Below are positions 8,957-16,138 of a DNA stretch of 64,000 nt, one piece after another. The stretch lies in NCBI RefSeq assembly GCF_033063295.1, contig NZ_JAWJZH010000001.1, forward strand, positions 2,728,001-2,792,000, given 5' to 3'. A program made the translations under genes and the position numbers. Positions within the stretch are counted from its first letter, which is position 1. Each line of letters opens with the position of its first letter. A model generated the notes under the pieces. The model made no database searches. It saw only the letters and a program-made list of their open reading frames with translations, and was not told the DNA's origin. The stretch is from Nitrosomonas sp. Is35. GTDB lineage: Bacteria > Pseudomonadota > Gammaproteobacteria > Burkholderiales > Nitrosomonadaceae.

Positions 8957-9146
8957 GTTCGCTGCCGCGCAGGCAGCTTAGAAATTTATTTTGGCTTGCG
9001 TTATTATGGCTTCGATGTTCGCTGCCGCACAGGCAGCTTAGAAATTATTTCATTAATGCTTACCAGGCTGTTTTTTAGTTTTCTGCCGAGAAGGCAGCTT
9101 AGAAAAAGATTGAGCGAGGAAGTTACACTGAATCGATGTTTGCTGC
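8957..9146 (+). CRISPR. Short type I-F CRISPR array: three repeats and a truncated fourth
   Basis: Repeats of 28 bp lie at 8957-8984, 9017-9044 and 9078-9105. They begin GTTCGCTGCC (GTTTTCTGCC in the third) and end GGCAGCTTAGAAA, the type I-F pattern with a CTGCC/GGCAG hairpin. Spacers are 32 bp (8985-9016), 33 bp (9045-9077) and 32 bp (9106-9137). At 9138, exactly one unit further, GTTTGCTGC begins a fourth repeat that turns into unrelated DNA after about 9 bp. The third repeat differs mainly at its 5' half, as last repeats often do. The 8825-8956 segment, between cas6f and the first repeat, is the likely leader. No spacer matches were seen inside the window. Confidence 0.93.
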
Positions 9147-9351
9147 AGGAGGTGATTTAACTTTTTTTGAAATTGTAAGAAATCTGTCTAACGAGCGATG
9201 TTCGAATGTTCCTGGACTTATGATTCCGAGCATGACCACTCATCGGTTCGTGGTAAGTTCGATGCAAGCATACGATACAATGGATTCGGATTCCGTATAG
9301 TTTGCCTTTTCCCAGACTAAATCTTTTCTTTCACGACTAGCAGGATTACTT

Positions 9352-10091
9352 ATAAATTTAAACGATATTGCACTCGTTACCGGTGCACGTGGCGGCATTG
9401 GGCGCGCACTAGCGGCTCGGCTACGCTCACGAGGGCTGCGCGTTGCTGCGGTTGGCCGTGATATGGCCGCGCTGATTAACGTTCCTGCCGAAGCTCTCAT
9501 TGCCGCTGACACGACCACTCCAGAGGGCGCAGCTGCAGCATTCAAAGCTTGCCGTGAACAGCTAGGTGCTGCTCCATCGTGGTTGGCTCATGCCGTAGGT
9601 AGCACCTTGATTGCACCGCTGCATCGTAGTCCGGTAGAGCAGGTAAGAGAAGTGCTGCGCATCAATCTTGAAAGCAGTCTTTGGACATTACAGGCCTGGA
9701 TTGCATCGCTGAATGGTGCTCCAGGCGCAGCAGTGTTTACAAGCTCGGTTGTTGCGCGCATTGGGGTCGCCAACCACGAGAGCATTGCCGCCGCCAAAGG
9801 CGGCGTAGAGGCATTAGTGCGCGGTGCTGCCGCCACCTATGCGTCACACAGGGTCTGCGCATCAACGCGGTTGCACCTGGCATGACAGAAACGCCAATGA
9901 CGATGGGCATGCTGAAACAGCCTGCGATGCGCGATGGAGCCGCCAAGCAATATCCACTTGGCGGCTTACAAACTGCTGACGAGGTGGCTGCCGTAATGGA
10001 TTGGCTGCTGTCTCCGGATGCTGCGAGGCTCACTGGACAGATCTTGGCTGTCGATGGCGGTTTTACATCTGTGCGGCCTTTAGTGAGGTGA
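9352..10091 (+). pseudogene. SDR-family oxidoreductase, lost start codon and frameshift
   Basis: A short-chain dehydrogenase/reductase of about 245 residues. The Rossmann start ALVTGARGGIGRAL (about residues 7-20) is the NADP-binding TGxxxGIG motif. The catalytic region is degraded: Ser lies in VFTSSVV, but the expected YxxxK reads ESIAAAKGG, so the Tyr is missing. The end DEVAAVMDWLLSPDAARLTG and ILAVDGG are typical. The start codon position reads ATA at 9352, with AGGA upstream. An extra CA near 9845 shifts the frame between ATYAS and GLRINAVAPGM. GC content is far higher than in the CRISPR genes, so it came from another source. The product is dead. Confidence 0.85.
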
Positions 10092-10385
10092 TCGCCAGGA
10101 TTAAGCGGACATCATGCAGTTTGTACAAGCTTCGGAATGATTGGAGTGGTCATGGATGCATGACTACCTCCCAGTGCAGTACCACGCCATGTTTAGTACT
10201 CTGCGCCCACTTCGCTTCCGTCATCCACGCACAGACCATGCCGTAGCCGATCACCCTCTCTCCGTCGATATCGATCGGCGTGAATGCGGGGAAACATGAG
10301 CGCCTGCTAGAATAGGCTCGAGTTTTGAGCCTGCGGTGTGGATATTATGTCGCTAAATGACTTGCGAAGTCATTTGCTTCCCTAA

Positions 10386-11572
10386 GGAAGCGCTGATTAA
10401 TTAACCATCATCAGATTTTTCGGTACTGCTGGCGGTTTTTTAAACACGAACACCCAGCAATTCATTTTTTTGCAGTATTTTGCTGCCGAATTTCCCCTGT
10501 TTGTGCTTCATCGTCCGCCATCAGGTGTATTTTGAGCGGACTCCTCCCTCAAGTAGTCAACAATCGCCTTCGCAGCAGGTACAGTTTGGCCAAGCCCATC
10601 AACATGTTCACCTGAGCAGCATTCTTCATCAGCCCGCGGTAGCGGGTTCGGGTAAATCCAAACTGCCGTTTGATCACCCGGAACACATGTTCCACCCGTG
10701 CCCGGATTGAAGAATACTTCCGGTTACGCTTCTTCTGACTCACTGAAAGATTCTGTCCGGGCTTGCGTTTGTCTTGCACACACCAGCGTATTCCCAACTG
10801 CCGTGACCCGCGCTTGTACTCATCGCTGGTGTAGCCCGCATCGCCAAAAATAACCTCGTCTTCTGCCCGCAGTAGCTTGGGCAGGATGTTGATGTCGGCT
10901 TCATTGGCAGCGGTAACTTCAACCGTGTGCATCGCGCCTGAATCTACGTCTGCCCCTACATGCACTTTCATGCCAAAGTACCATTGCATCCCCTTCTTCG
11001 CTTGGTGCATCTCGGGATCTCGCGCCCGTTCCCCATTCTTGGTCGAACTTGGGGCGTGAATGAGTGTGGCGTCCACCATCGTGCCTTTGGAAACCAGCAA
11101 CCCCCGAGCCTTGAGGTGAGCATTGATCGCCTCAAGGAATACCACCGTCAATTCGTGCTTCTCTAAAAGATGCCGGAAATTCAGTATCGTGGTCTCGTCC
11201 GGCAGGGTATCCGGTAACTCCGCTGAATCCCGCAAAACAGCGCATGCTCTTAATCTCGTATAGAGCATCTTCCATTTGCCGATCGGATAGGTTGAACCAA
11301 TTCTGCAGACAGTAGATGCGAAACATGTTACTCAGCACCATCGGCTGGCGGCCCCGTTGTCCATTCTTGGGGTAATGGGGTTCAATATGCGACAGCAATT
11401 CTTGCCAGGGTATTACCCCTTCCATTTCGCTTAAGAAAACCTCCCGGCGCGTCCGGCGCTTCTTGTGATTGTTGTCCAGATCGGCAAAGCTCGTTTGGCG
11501 TGGCATTGCATTTTTGAAAAATTATAAGGAAAAACTATTATCCCAGACCTCGGGATTTGTTCAGCGCTTCCC
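10386..11572. mobile_element. IS5-family insertion sequence (IS5 subgroup), complete ends
   Basis: 1,187 bp bounded by inverted ends beginning GGAAGCGCTGA (10386) and closing TCAGCGCTTCC (11572). The flanks carry a 4-bp target duplication CTAA on both sides (10382-10385 and 11573-11576), which fits the YTAR target of the IS5 subgroup. The size is as expected for IS5 (about 1.2 kb). The transposase inside is frameshifted, so the copy is probably immobile on its own. On the left lies the end of the SDR remnant and about 290 bp with no supportable gene. Confidence 0.9.
10549..11506 (-). pseudogene. IS5-family DDE transposase, one frameshift
   Basis: The transposase reads from MPRQTSFADLDNNHKKRRTR at 11506 to GVT near 11220 in one frame, then DTLPDETTILNFRHLLEKH in another to 10549, about 318 residues in all. 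An extra G in the ACCGGATACC stretch near 11217 explains the break. The DDE residues are visible in the second part: VDATLIHAP, FGDAGYTSDEY and RVEHVFRVIKRQFG, as in IS5. A sequencing error would give the same picture. Both halves otherwise look well kept, so the damage is recent. Confidence 0.85.
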
Positions 11573-11901
11573 TAAGTGACCAATTAGAAATGCCAACTAG
11601 AATAGCCCCGCAGATTCATGAAGAGCACTTGCGAAGTGCGAGAAACACACTCTAAGTCACAACATATGTGACATTTATCACATATGAGGGCTTTTATTTC
11701 CAATTATGGTGATTCAATCATTGCTAATGTGTGAAAATTAATGATAATGATGTTAGTGTGATAATAATAGTAAATGTATGATCAATCATAGCAGTGCGGC
11801 AGAAATCAAAGTAATTTAAGCATATGAGTAGGCATCCAGGTGTATTCGCAGCTGAATGTTAACCACATAACGAATCATACTTCTTAAGGGATAAATGTCA
11901 C
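11573..11901. other. Intergenic stretch between IS5 and the 11902 gene
   Basis: AT-rich, no gene that can be supported. It holds the CTAA duplication at its left end and a CRP/FNR-type palindrome at 11667-11682. Before IS5 inserted, this DNA was continuous with 10092-10385, where short repeats such as acttgcgaagt recur. Confidence 0.5.
11667..11682. promoter_or_regulatory. CRP-type site TGTGA-N6-TCACA
   Basis: TGTGACATTTATCACA is an exact CRP-consensus core, extended to 9-bp arms CATATGTGA/TCACATATG (11663-11686). It lies about 220 bp upstream of the gene at 11902. CRP/FNR-family proteins bind such sites; which one would act here is unknown. Confidence 0.5.
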
Positions 11902-12234
11902 ATGGAACGAAAATATTATAACACCACTTCAGTGTCATGGGAATATGCTCGCCATAGTCAAAAATGTGCTGTTAGCGCAGAAGAACAACTTAAGGAAGAA
12001 CTTCTGGCTATTAAAGAATTGGCACATTGTATTGAAGCTCTTTCGGAGATGGCAATAAGCGGCGATCAAAGCGGGGTCGCTAATTTAACCATTGTTCATT
12101 TGGCTAAGAAAATCGAACAGATGATTGATGTTTGTAACACATTGCAAGTCAATAGTGATGAAACTAATCAGGTAGATGACTTGTTACGATCGTTTATGAA
12201 GAAATCGAAAAAATCTGGATTTTTTCCTGAATAG
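11902..12234 (+). CDS. Hypothetical protein, helical, 110 residues
   Basis: I do not recognise this protein. It is 110 residues, mostly predicted helical, with a charged stretch EEQLKEELLAIKELAHCIEAL (about residues 26-46, quoted to its last leucine) and a lysine-rich tail KKSKKSGFFPE. No signal peptide or membrane segment is visible. The ATG follows GGGATAAATGTCAC, a weak ribosome site. Codon use and AT content match the cargo around it. It stands alone between IS5 and the hairpin at 12341. A CRP-type palindrome lies about 220 bp upstream. It may be a small regulator or an accessory protein of another cargo gene, but nothing decides this. Confidence 0.6.
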   Translation: MERKYYNTTSVSWEYARHSQKCAVSAEEQLKEELLAIKELAHCIEALSEMAISGDQSGVANLTIVHLAKKIEQMIDVCNTLQVNSDETNQVDDLLRSFMKKSKKSGFFPE

Positions 12235-12340
12235 CCCTACAACTGCCTCTTGCGCCGAGAATGAGATTAGTTGGCAGGAAACTGCTTATATATTTTTGGA
12301 GTAAAAATGACCACCCCCCCCCCTCCCCTGCCGACCGGCC

Positions 12341-12395
12341 TAATTAATAACAGGTAACCCTCCAGCTTTGCCGAGGGGTTACCTGTTATTAATTA
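12341..12395. repeat. Perfect 20-bp inverted repeat with 15-nt loop
   Basis: TAATTAATAACAGGTAACCC at 12341-12360 pairs perfectly with 12376-12395. The stem is preceded by a C-rich tract (12312-12329). It lies downstream of the ZapB-like gene on the minus strand and after the 11902 gene on the plus strand, so it may be a shared terminator, though neither side has a clean T run right after the stem. A small inverted-repeat element is the other option. Confidence 0.6.
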
Positions 12396-12436
12396 AAATC
12401 ATTTTATCCCCGAAAAATCCGGCACGATTCAGCTGA

Positions 12437-12634
12437 TTATTCATTAGTGGGCATGGTTAACAAGAGAGCTTCAAGCCGATCCGTTGCGACATGTATTTTC
12501 TCATTTAATTTCTCACAATGAGCATGCGTGTCTTCAAGTTCTTTACGCAGCTTTATGATTTCATTGGTTGCATCCCGATGCAAACGTAAAAGTTGAGAAA
12601 CTTTGTCTTCTAAAGATTTCAATTCTGTTTCCAT
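12437..12634 (-). CDS. Small ZapB-like coiled-coil protein (TIGR02449-like)
   Basis: A 65-residue protein that is one long coiled coil (METELKSLEDKVSQLLRLH...KLNEKIHVATDRLEALL). It resembles the small proteins encoded just before zapA in many beta- and gammaproteobacteria, thought to act in cell division like ZapB. Here zapA does not follow, and an IS1595 element is inserted 31 bp upstream of its start, between the gene and any old promoter. A chromosomal copy presumably exists elsewhere, so this would be a second, displaced copy. Identity rests on length, position of heptads and the closing RLEALL motif; other short coiled-coil proteins could look similar. Confidence 0.6.
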   Translation of the reverse strand: METELKSLEDKVSQLLRLHRDATNEIIKLRKELEDTHAHCEKLNEKIHVATDRLEALLLTMPTNE

Positions 12635-12665
12635 AGGGCACTCATTTCCGAACTATTAAAATGTT

Positions 12666-13377
12666 GGGGCTGTAGTAGATTAGCTTAACTGATAAGCTAA
12701 TTTAATGAAGATAAGTCATTGTAGATTATTAAAGAAAACGCAATCAAGGTTGTTGGAATATTTTGTGTTGGAAGTTACAGCGCGATCAGCAGCCGATATA
12801 TTGGGAATTCAACCTAATAGTGCAGCACTGTTTTATCGCAAAATACGGGAAGTGATTGTTTATCATCTAGAGCAAGAATCTCACGAAATTTTTCATGGTG
12901 TAGTGGAATTAGATGAAAGCTACTTTGGTGGTATTCGTAAGGGCAAGCGTGGTCGCGGCGCTGCGGGTAAGGTTGCTGTTTTTGGCATATTGAAGCGCGG
13001 TGGCAAGGTTTATACGAGGGTTGTTGGAGATACTAAGACAGAAACGTTGATGCCGCTAATTACTAGAAAGATAGCGCCTGACAGCATAGTTTATACAGAC
13101 TGCTATCGTAGTTATAATGCGCTCGACGTGAATCATTTTTACCATAAGCGTATCAACCATTCCACACTATTTGCACAAGGTAAGAATCACATCAACGGCA
13201 TTGAAAACTTTTGGAATCAGGCCAAACGCGTCTTAAGAAAATACAATGGTATTCCTAAAGGATCATTTCCATTGTTTCTCAAGGAATGTGAATTCAGATT
13301 CAATTATGGAACTCCTAAACAACAGTTAAAAATTTTGAAATCTTGGACTCATATTTAACCTGATCTACTACAGCCCC
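12666..13377. mobile_element. IS1595-family insertion sequence (IS1016-like), complete
   Basis: 712 bp with inverted ends GGGGCTGTAGTAGAT (12666) and ATCTACTACAGCCCC (13377). The 8-bp duplication AAAATGTT is present on both sides (12658-12665 and 13378-13385), as expected for IS1595 elements. The transposase is uninterrupted, so this copy may be active and the insertion is young. It lies upstream of the ZapB-like gene. Confidence 0.92.
12705..13358 (+). CDS. IS1595-family transposase
   Basis: A 217-residue DDE transposase of the IS1016 type. The catalytic motifs are ELDESYFGG (about residues 69-77), YTDCYRSYN (about 128-136) and HINGIENFWNQAKR (about 164-177), with the basic GGIRKGKRGRGAAGK after the first. 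The N-terminal part has a helix-turn-helix-like segment RSAADILGIQPNSAALFYRK. The usual zinc ribbon of larger IS1595 members is absent, which is normal for the IS1016 subgroup. Length is normal and no stop interrupts it. It lies wholly inside the element at 12666-13377. Confidence 0.93.
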   Translation: MKISHCRLLKKTQSRLLEYFVLEVTARSAADILGIQPNSAALFYRKIREVIVYHLEQESHEIFHGVVELDESYFGGIRKGKRGRGAAGKVAVFGILKRGGKVYTRVVGDTKTETLMPLITRKIAPDSIVYTDCYRSYNALDVNHFYHKRINHSTLFAQGKNHINGIENFWNQAKRVLRKYNGIPKGSFPLFLKECEFRFNYGTPKQQLKILKSWTHI

Positions 13378-13550
13378 AAAATGTTAATAGGTAATCAAAT
13401 GCTAAATTCTTATGCTGTGCCCTAGATAGGGTCGTCACAAGATCTTGAGTAAGAATGCGAGGCAGCGGGCAAACAAGGAAAAGAGGTTATTGGTGTAACG
13501 AGTAGCGCTGCCGCGACACAGATTCTCTACGTGTGTTCTGTTCCTCCAAC
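13378..13550. other. Short intergenic stretch after IS1595
   Basis: About 170 bp with no gene I can support. It starts with the right copy of AAAATGTT. A region from about 13410 is GC-richer and can fold locally, but I could not match it to a known RNA. Confidence 0.4.
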
Positions 13551-13745
13551 TCACCGAATGTCTGAAAGAAATTTTTTGGCGAGCACATCATGAGCACCAA
13601 GGCCACACATCTCTTTCATGTCGTAAAGAATCTGCTCAAGCATCGCAAGATCCGCCACAAAGGAATGGAAAAAATAACCGCTTAGATGATTTACGAGTGA
13701 TTGTGATCTGTGATCTTCCGGGAAAATCCGGCAACCAACAGCCAA
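13551..13745 (-). pseudogene. Possible frameshifted C-terminal part of the 13691-14011 gene
   Basis: A minus-strand frame of 64 codons overlaps the end of the CxxC gene upstream. Reading WLLVAGF from the upstream frame and then PEDHRSQSLVNHLSGYFFHSF from this one gives a smooth 155-residue protein, joined at the TTTTCCC tract near 13720-13726. One missing T there would explain the split. If so the two frames are one gene broken by a homopolymer change or a sequencing error. As a separate gene it has no clear ribosome site. Confidence 0.4.
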
Positions 13746-14011
13746 TCCCCGTCAGAATGATTAACCCGTTTATACAACCGCCCCCTGCCCCACCCAAACT
13801 CCAATCGATTATTGTTGATGCAAAGCGGACAGAGGTAGACCCAAAAATCTTGCCCGGGCATCATGCAATCCCCGAAATAAGAATCACCTTCAAGCGGATT
13901 TTGGCAATGATCACAAATCTCCGGTGGATCACCGAAATAAAGTGGATCAACATAAGCACGCGTCAGATCGGCGCGCGCAGCACAATACGCTTTGCTAGCG
14001 CTGTCTTCCAT
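13691..14011 (-). CDS. Hypothetical protein with CxxC pairs, possible zinc ribbon
   Basis: I do not recognise this 106-residue protein. It has two CxxC pairs, ICDHCQNPL (about residues 32-40) and LCPLCINNN (about 60-68), spaced as in a zinc ribbon, plus an isolated Cys in GDCMMPG. The frame extends upstream to 14083, but ATG at 14011 (MEDSASKAYC) is preferred for the GGGAAG before it. It lies 2 bp after the small Cys-containing gene and in the same direction as the MESH1-like gene, so the three are probably one transcript. The C-terminus may be cut short by a frameshift (see 13551-13745). Confidence 0.55.
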   Translation of the reverse strand: MEDSASKAYCAARADLTRAYVDPLYFGDPPEICDHCQNPLEGDSYFGDCMMPGQDFWVYLCPLCINNNRLEFGWGRGRLYKRVNHSDGDWLLVAGFSRKITDHNHS

Positions 14012-14013
14012 TA

Positions 14014-14277
14014 TTACTTCCCTTTTCTTGCAGCGCCTGCTTGGCACATGGCTCGCTCGGTTCGATCTGTAATCGACACACATTGTGATCTATCCTGTCC
14101 TAACTCCACGCGGCATCGTATCCTTAAATCTGCATTGACAATGGATGCACAGTCCGTGGAACGCTGGTTTTCCTTGGCGAGGCAATATGCGCGGTCATCC
14201 GGTTGCGACAGCATCAAGCAAGTACTCGCGGCAGCCATCCAAATAGTAGTTGCCCCTCCCATCATTGTTGCGCCCAC
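14014..14277 (-). CDS. Small Cys-containing protein, possibly exported
   Basis: An unrecognised 87-residue protein with a weakly hydrophobic start (MGATMMGGATTIWMAAASTC) and six cysteines, five of them spaced through the rest (YCLAKE, TDCASI, IRCRVEL, SQCVSI, AMCQAG) in a near-periodic pattern of about 10-12 residues. Repeated Cys spacing of this kind suggests disulfides or metal binding, and the start could be a signal sequence. It overlaps the end of the MESH1-like gene by 16 bp and is followed by the CxxC gene, so it is the middle of a three-gene set. Function is unknown. Confidence 0.55.
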   Translation of the reverse strand: MGATMMGGATTIWMAAASTCLMLSQPDDRAYCLAKENQRSTDCASIVNADLRIRCRVELGQDRSQCVSITDRTERAMCQAGAARKGK

Positions 14278-14804
14278 TCCTCGAGTCCCTTGAAAAAAAG
14301 GCAGTCAAAGACTGCTTCAAGACCGGAATGTGTCCCTCTGAGGCCCGCGACCACTCGCGCCGCCCATTCAAAGTAAGCGCGTTTGCGTTCTGCAGACCAA
14401 TCGGCGGCGGGAGATGCAAGAATATCGCGCAGATTGCAGATCTTGTCGGCCAGTTTTACAAGCTTGGCTTCAGCCGAAATGTAAGGGGCGTGCCGAACTT
14501 GCTCTTCTTTGCGAATCGATTTTTCCAGATTCTTGTCGTCTGTTAATTCCAAAACGATATTCGTAACTTTATCGCCAAATGCAGCCCGGAGCTCATCAGC
14601 CGTGGTATCGGTATCCTCGATGGTGTCATGAAGGAGCGCAGCGCAGATTACATCCCGATCGTGGATTCCACCTTCGGCTGCTAGAACAGTAGCCAACGCC
14701 AAAGGGTGATTGATATACGGCGATGCCTCCGCGTCTTTACGGCGCTGGTTTTTATGTTTTTCTGCTGCAAACTGAGCTGCTTTCAAAATTCGTGCTGCAC
14801 TCAT
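14262..14804 (-). CDS. MESH1-like HD-domain (p)ppGpp hydrolase
   Basis: A stand-alone HD phosphohydrolase of 180 residues, the usual size for MESH1/small alarmone hydrolases. The metal-binding residues are visible: AEKHKNQRRK, YINHPLALA, the HDxxED core ALLHDTIEDTDT (about residues 57-68) and KLVKLADKICNL (about 113-124). These match the hydrolase half of RelA/SpoT, and no synthetase domain follows. The likely reaction is removal of the 3' pyrophosphate from (p)ppGpp; other nucleotides are possible. ATG at 14804 is chosen because AGGTGG precedes it; the frame is open from 14837. It heads a three-gene set with the Cys-containing genes. Confidence 0.82.
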   Translation of the reverse strand: MSAARILKAAQFAAEKHKNQRRKDAEASPYINHPLALATVLAAEGGIHDRDVICAALLHDTIEDTDTTADELRAAFGDKVTNIVLELTDDKNLEKSIRKEEQVRHAPYISAEAKLVKLADKICNLRDILASPAADWSAERKRAYFEWAARVVAGLRGTHSGLEAVFDCLFFKGLEEWAQQ

Positions 14805-14896
14805 GAGTCCACCTTTCATCAATCGTCTATGAATCACCCAAGTTTTGCGGAGACTGATAAGTCAGAGTCCGGCTGCATCGGTTTTCCCCTTTAATT

Positions 14897-14989
14897 GATG
14901 GAATATTTCCATATCGGTTCTAGTAACTTGCGATTGTTGAACCAATCCACCCATTCAAGCGTGGCGAACTCGACTTCTTCGATAGTGCG
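14897..14989 (-). pseudogene. IS3-family transposase C-terminal remnant
   Basis: The minus strand reads RTIEEVEFATLEWVDWFNN and then RKLLEPI, the well-known end of IS3-group OrfB. Only about 30 codons remain and no ends are seen. It is a different copy from the IS3 element at 18332-19644, whose corresponding stretch is SVELATLNWVFWFNHQ. Confidence 0.8.
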
Positions 14990-15414
14990 TCATGGCTGCG
15001 ATGCCGTATGACCACCTTTTGATCCAAAAGAAATCATAGTGGCTTGAGGAAAAACTCCTGCGATTTTTTATCTTCTCTTATTAAAAATTCCGCAATTTAT
15101 TGATCGTATAATTAATCTTACGAGTACTGATAAACGCAGCAAATCGCACGCGCAAGTAATTAATCGATTTTTTAAATATGATAGTTGCTTTTACTTTTAT
15201 TAAAATGAGTGCCAATACTCAATTTTCAATAATCGACTAGGACATGATCATAATGTGATCTTGCTCTGCAAAATCGCATTACTTAGCCGAGATCACGCTA
15301 TACGTTAGGGAGATGAAGAAATGAGAGTAGAAAAAGGAAAGGAGGAAATATCGTGCATATTGGAATACAAATCGGAAGCGGTACGATCTGCTCAGGGAAG
15401 GTAATCATGCAAAG
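14990..15414. other. AT-rich stretch with no supported gene
   Basis: About 425 bp. A 27-codon frame at 15321 with GGGAGATGAAG before it exists but is too short and unlike known proteins to call. The segment probably holds old fragments between two IS-damaged areas. Confidence 0.4.
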
Positions 15415-15633
15415 TCAGCGATTGTTGCGGAATACTATAATTTTCTGAATTTTTAAACCAAGCACCATGCTGGACAATAAAAGCGTTATCAGATTAGCCA
15501 ATATAACGGGCACACTACCGATCAGATAACCATAAAAAAGCCAAAACCCGACGCCGATAGTGAACATGGCGTACATCGGCAGCGATACACCCGATAGATT
15601 GCGCGTTTTCCAAGAATGATAAGCCTTTGGCAC
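15415..15633 (-). pseudogene. N-terminally truncated SemiSWEET (PQ-loop) transporter
   Basis: The frame encodes most of a SemiSWEET sugar transporter unit: HSWKTRNLSGVSLPMYAMF, then a membrane segment GFWLFYGYLIGSVPVI and a last segment LITLLLSSMVLGL. SemiSWEETs are about 85-95 residues with three membrane segments; here the first segment is shortened (IAAFVPKAY after an in-frame stop) and the opening is missing, so the gene is probably dead. A GTG could start it at the VPKAYHSW position. It is followed by the RatA-like gene on the same strand. Confidence 0.65.
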
Positions 15634-15700
15634 AAAAGCAGCAATTTAACCAATAATGGGTCGACATCCCTTCAAACATGTTTGATGAGTCTTTTAAAAT

Positions 15701-16138
15701 TCAGCGTTTTTCATAAATCACTTTAGCTCGTTCAATAAAAGATTCTACAGAGCTATTGGCGATTTTATGAAATACTGGCCCGACTAGCTTCTCAAGAATT
15801 TTGTGGGAAAAAGTAAAATTCAATCGGAATTTAATCAGGCAAGTGTTTTCCGATATCGGAATAAACTGCCAATGTCCATCCAAATGCTTAAACGGACCAT
15901 CCAACAGGCTCATCTCGATCAATTCAGGCGGAAAACGTTTGTTTTTAGTAGTAAAGCTGTGTTTGATATGATGATAATTAATCTTGACGGTCGCATGCGT
16001 TGTAACCTCGTCTTGCGGTTCGGATGAGGCTCCTCCACACCATGGAAGAAATTTTGGGTATTCCTCAACATTATCGACTAATTCGAACATTTGATTTGCT
16101 GAGTATTCAACCAAAGCCGATCTTTCTATTTCTGCCAT
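15701..16138 (-). CDS. RatA/COQ10-like START-domain protein
   Basis: A 145-residue START/SRPBCC protein of the RatA (YfjG)/COQ10 family. Typical marks are the start MAEIERSALVEYSANQMFELV, here seen in full over residues 1-21 in two overlapping parts, then VEEYPKFLPWCGG (about 24-36) and LDGPFKHLDGHWQF. Family members bind a lipid or ubiquinone; in E. coli RatA was reported to block 70S assembly. In core genomes it usually lies next to smpB; here it stands alone in the cargo region beside a broken SemiSWEET gene. It is probably an extra copy. The role here is unknown. Confidence 0.8.
   Translation of the reverse strand: MAEIERSALVEYSANQMFELVDNVEEYPKFLPWCGGASSEPQDEVTTHATVKINYHHIKHSFTTKNKRFPPELIEMSLLDGPFKHLDGHWQFIPISENTCLIKFRLNFTFSHKILEKLVGPVFHKIANSSVESFIERAKVIYEKR

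Noticed and set aside
10153..10300. Short frame MHDYLPVQYHAMFS... after the SDR remnant
   Set aside because: About 48 codons, no recognised family, probably a fragment of the same foreign block.
11720..11770. Fur-box-like stretch (aatgataatgat)
   Set aside because: Only part of the Fur consensus in very AT-rich DNA; no iron gene nearby.
13405..13530. Possible 6S RNA, because a ZapB-like gene is near and the segment is GC-rich
   Set aside because: The closing stem and central bubble could not be drawn convincingly, and zapA is absent. A covariance search would decide.
15321..15404. 27-codon frame with a good ribosome site
   Set aside because: Too short, no match to a known protein, lies in degraded DNA.
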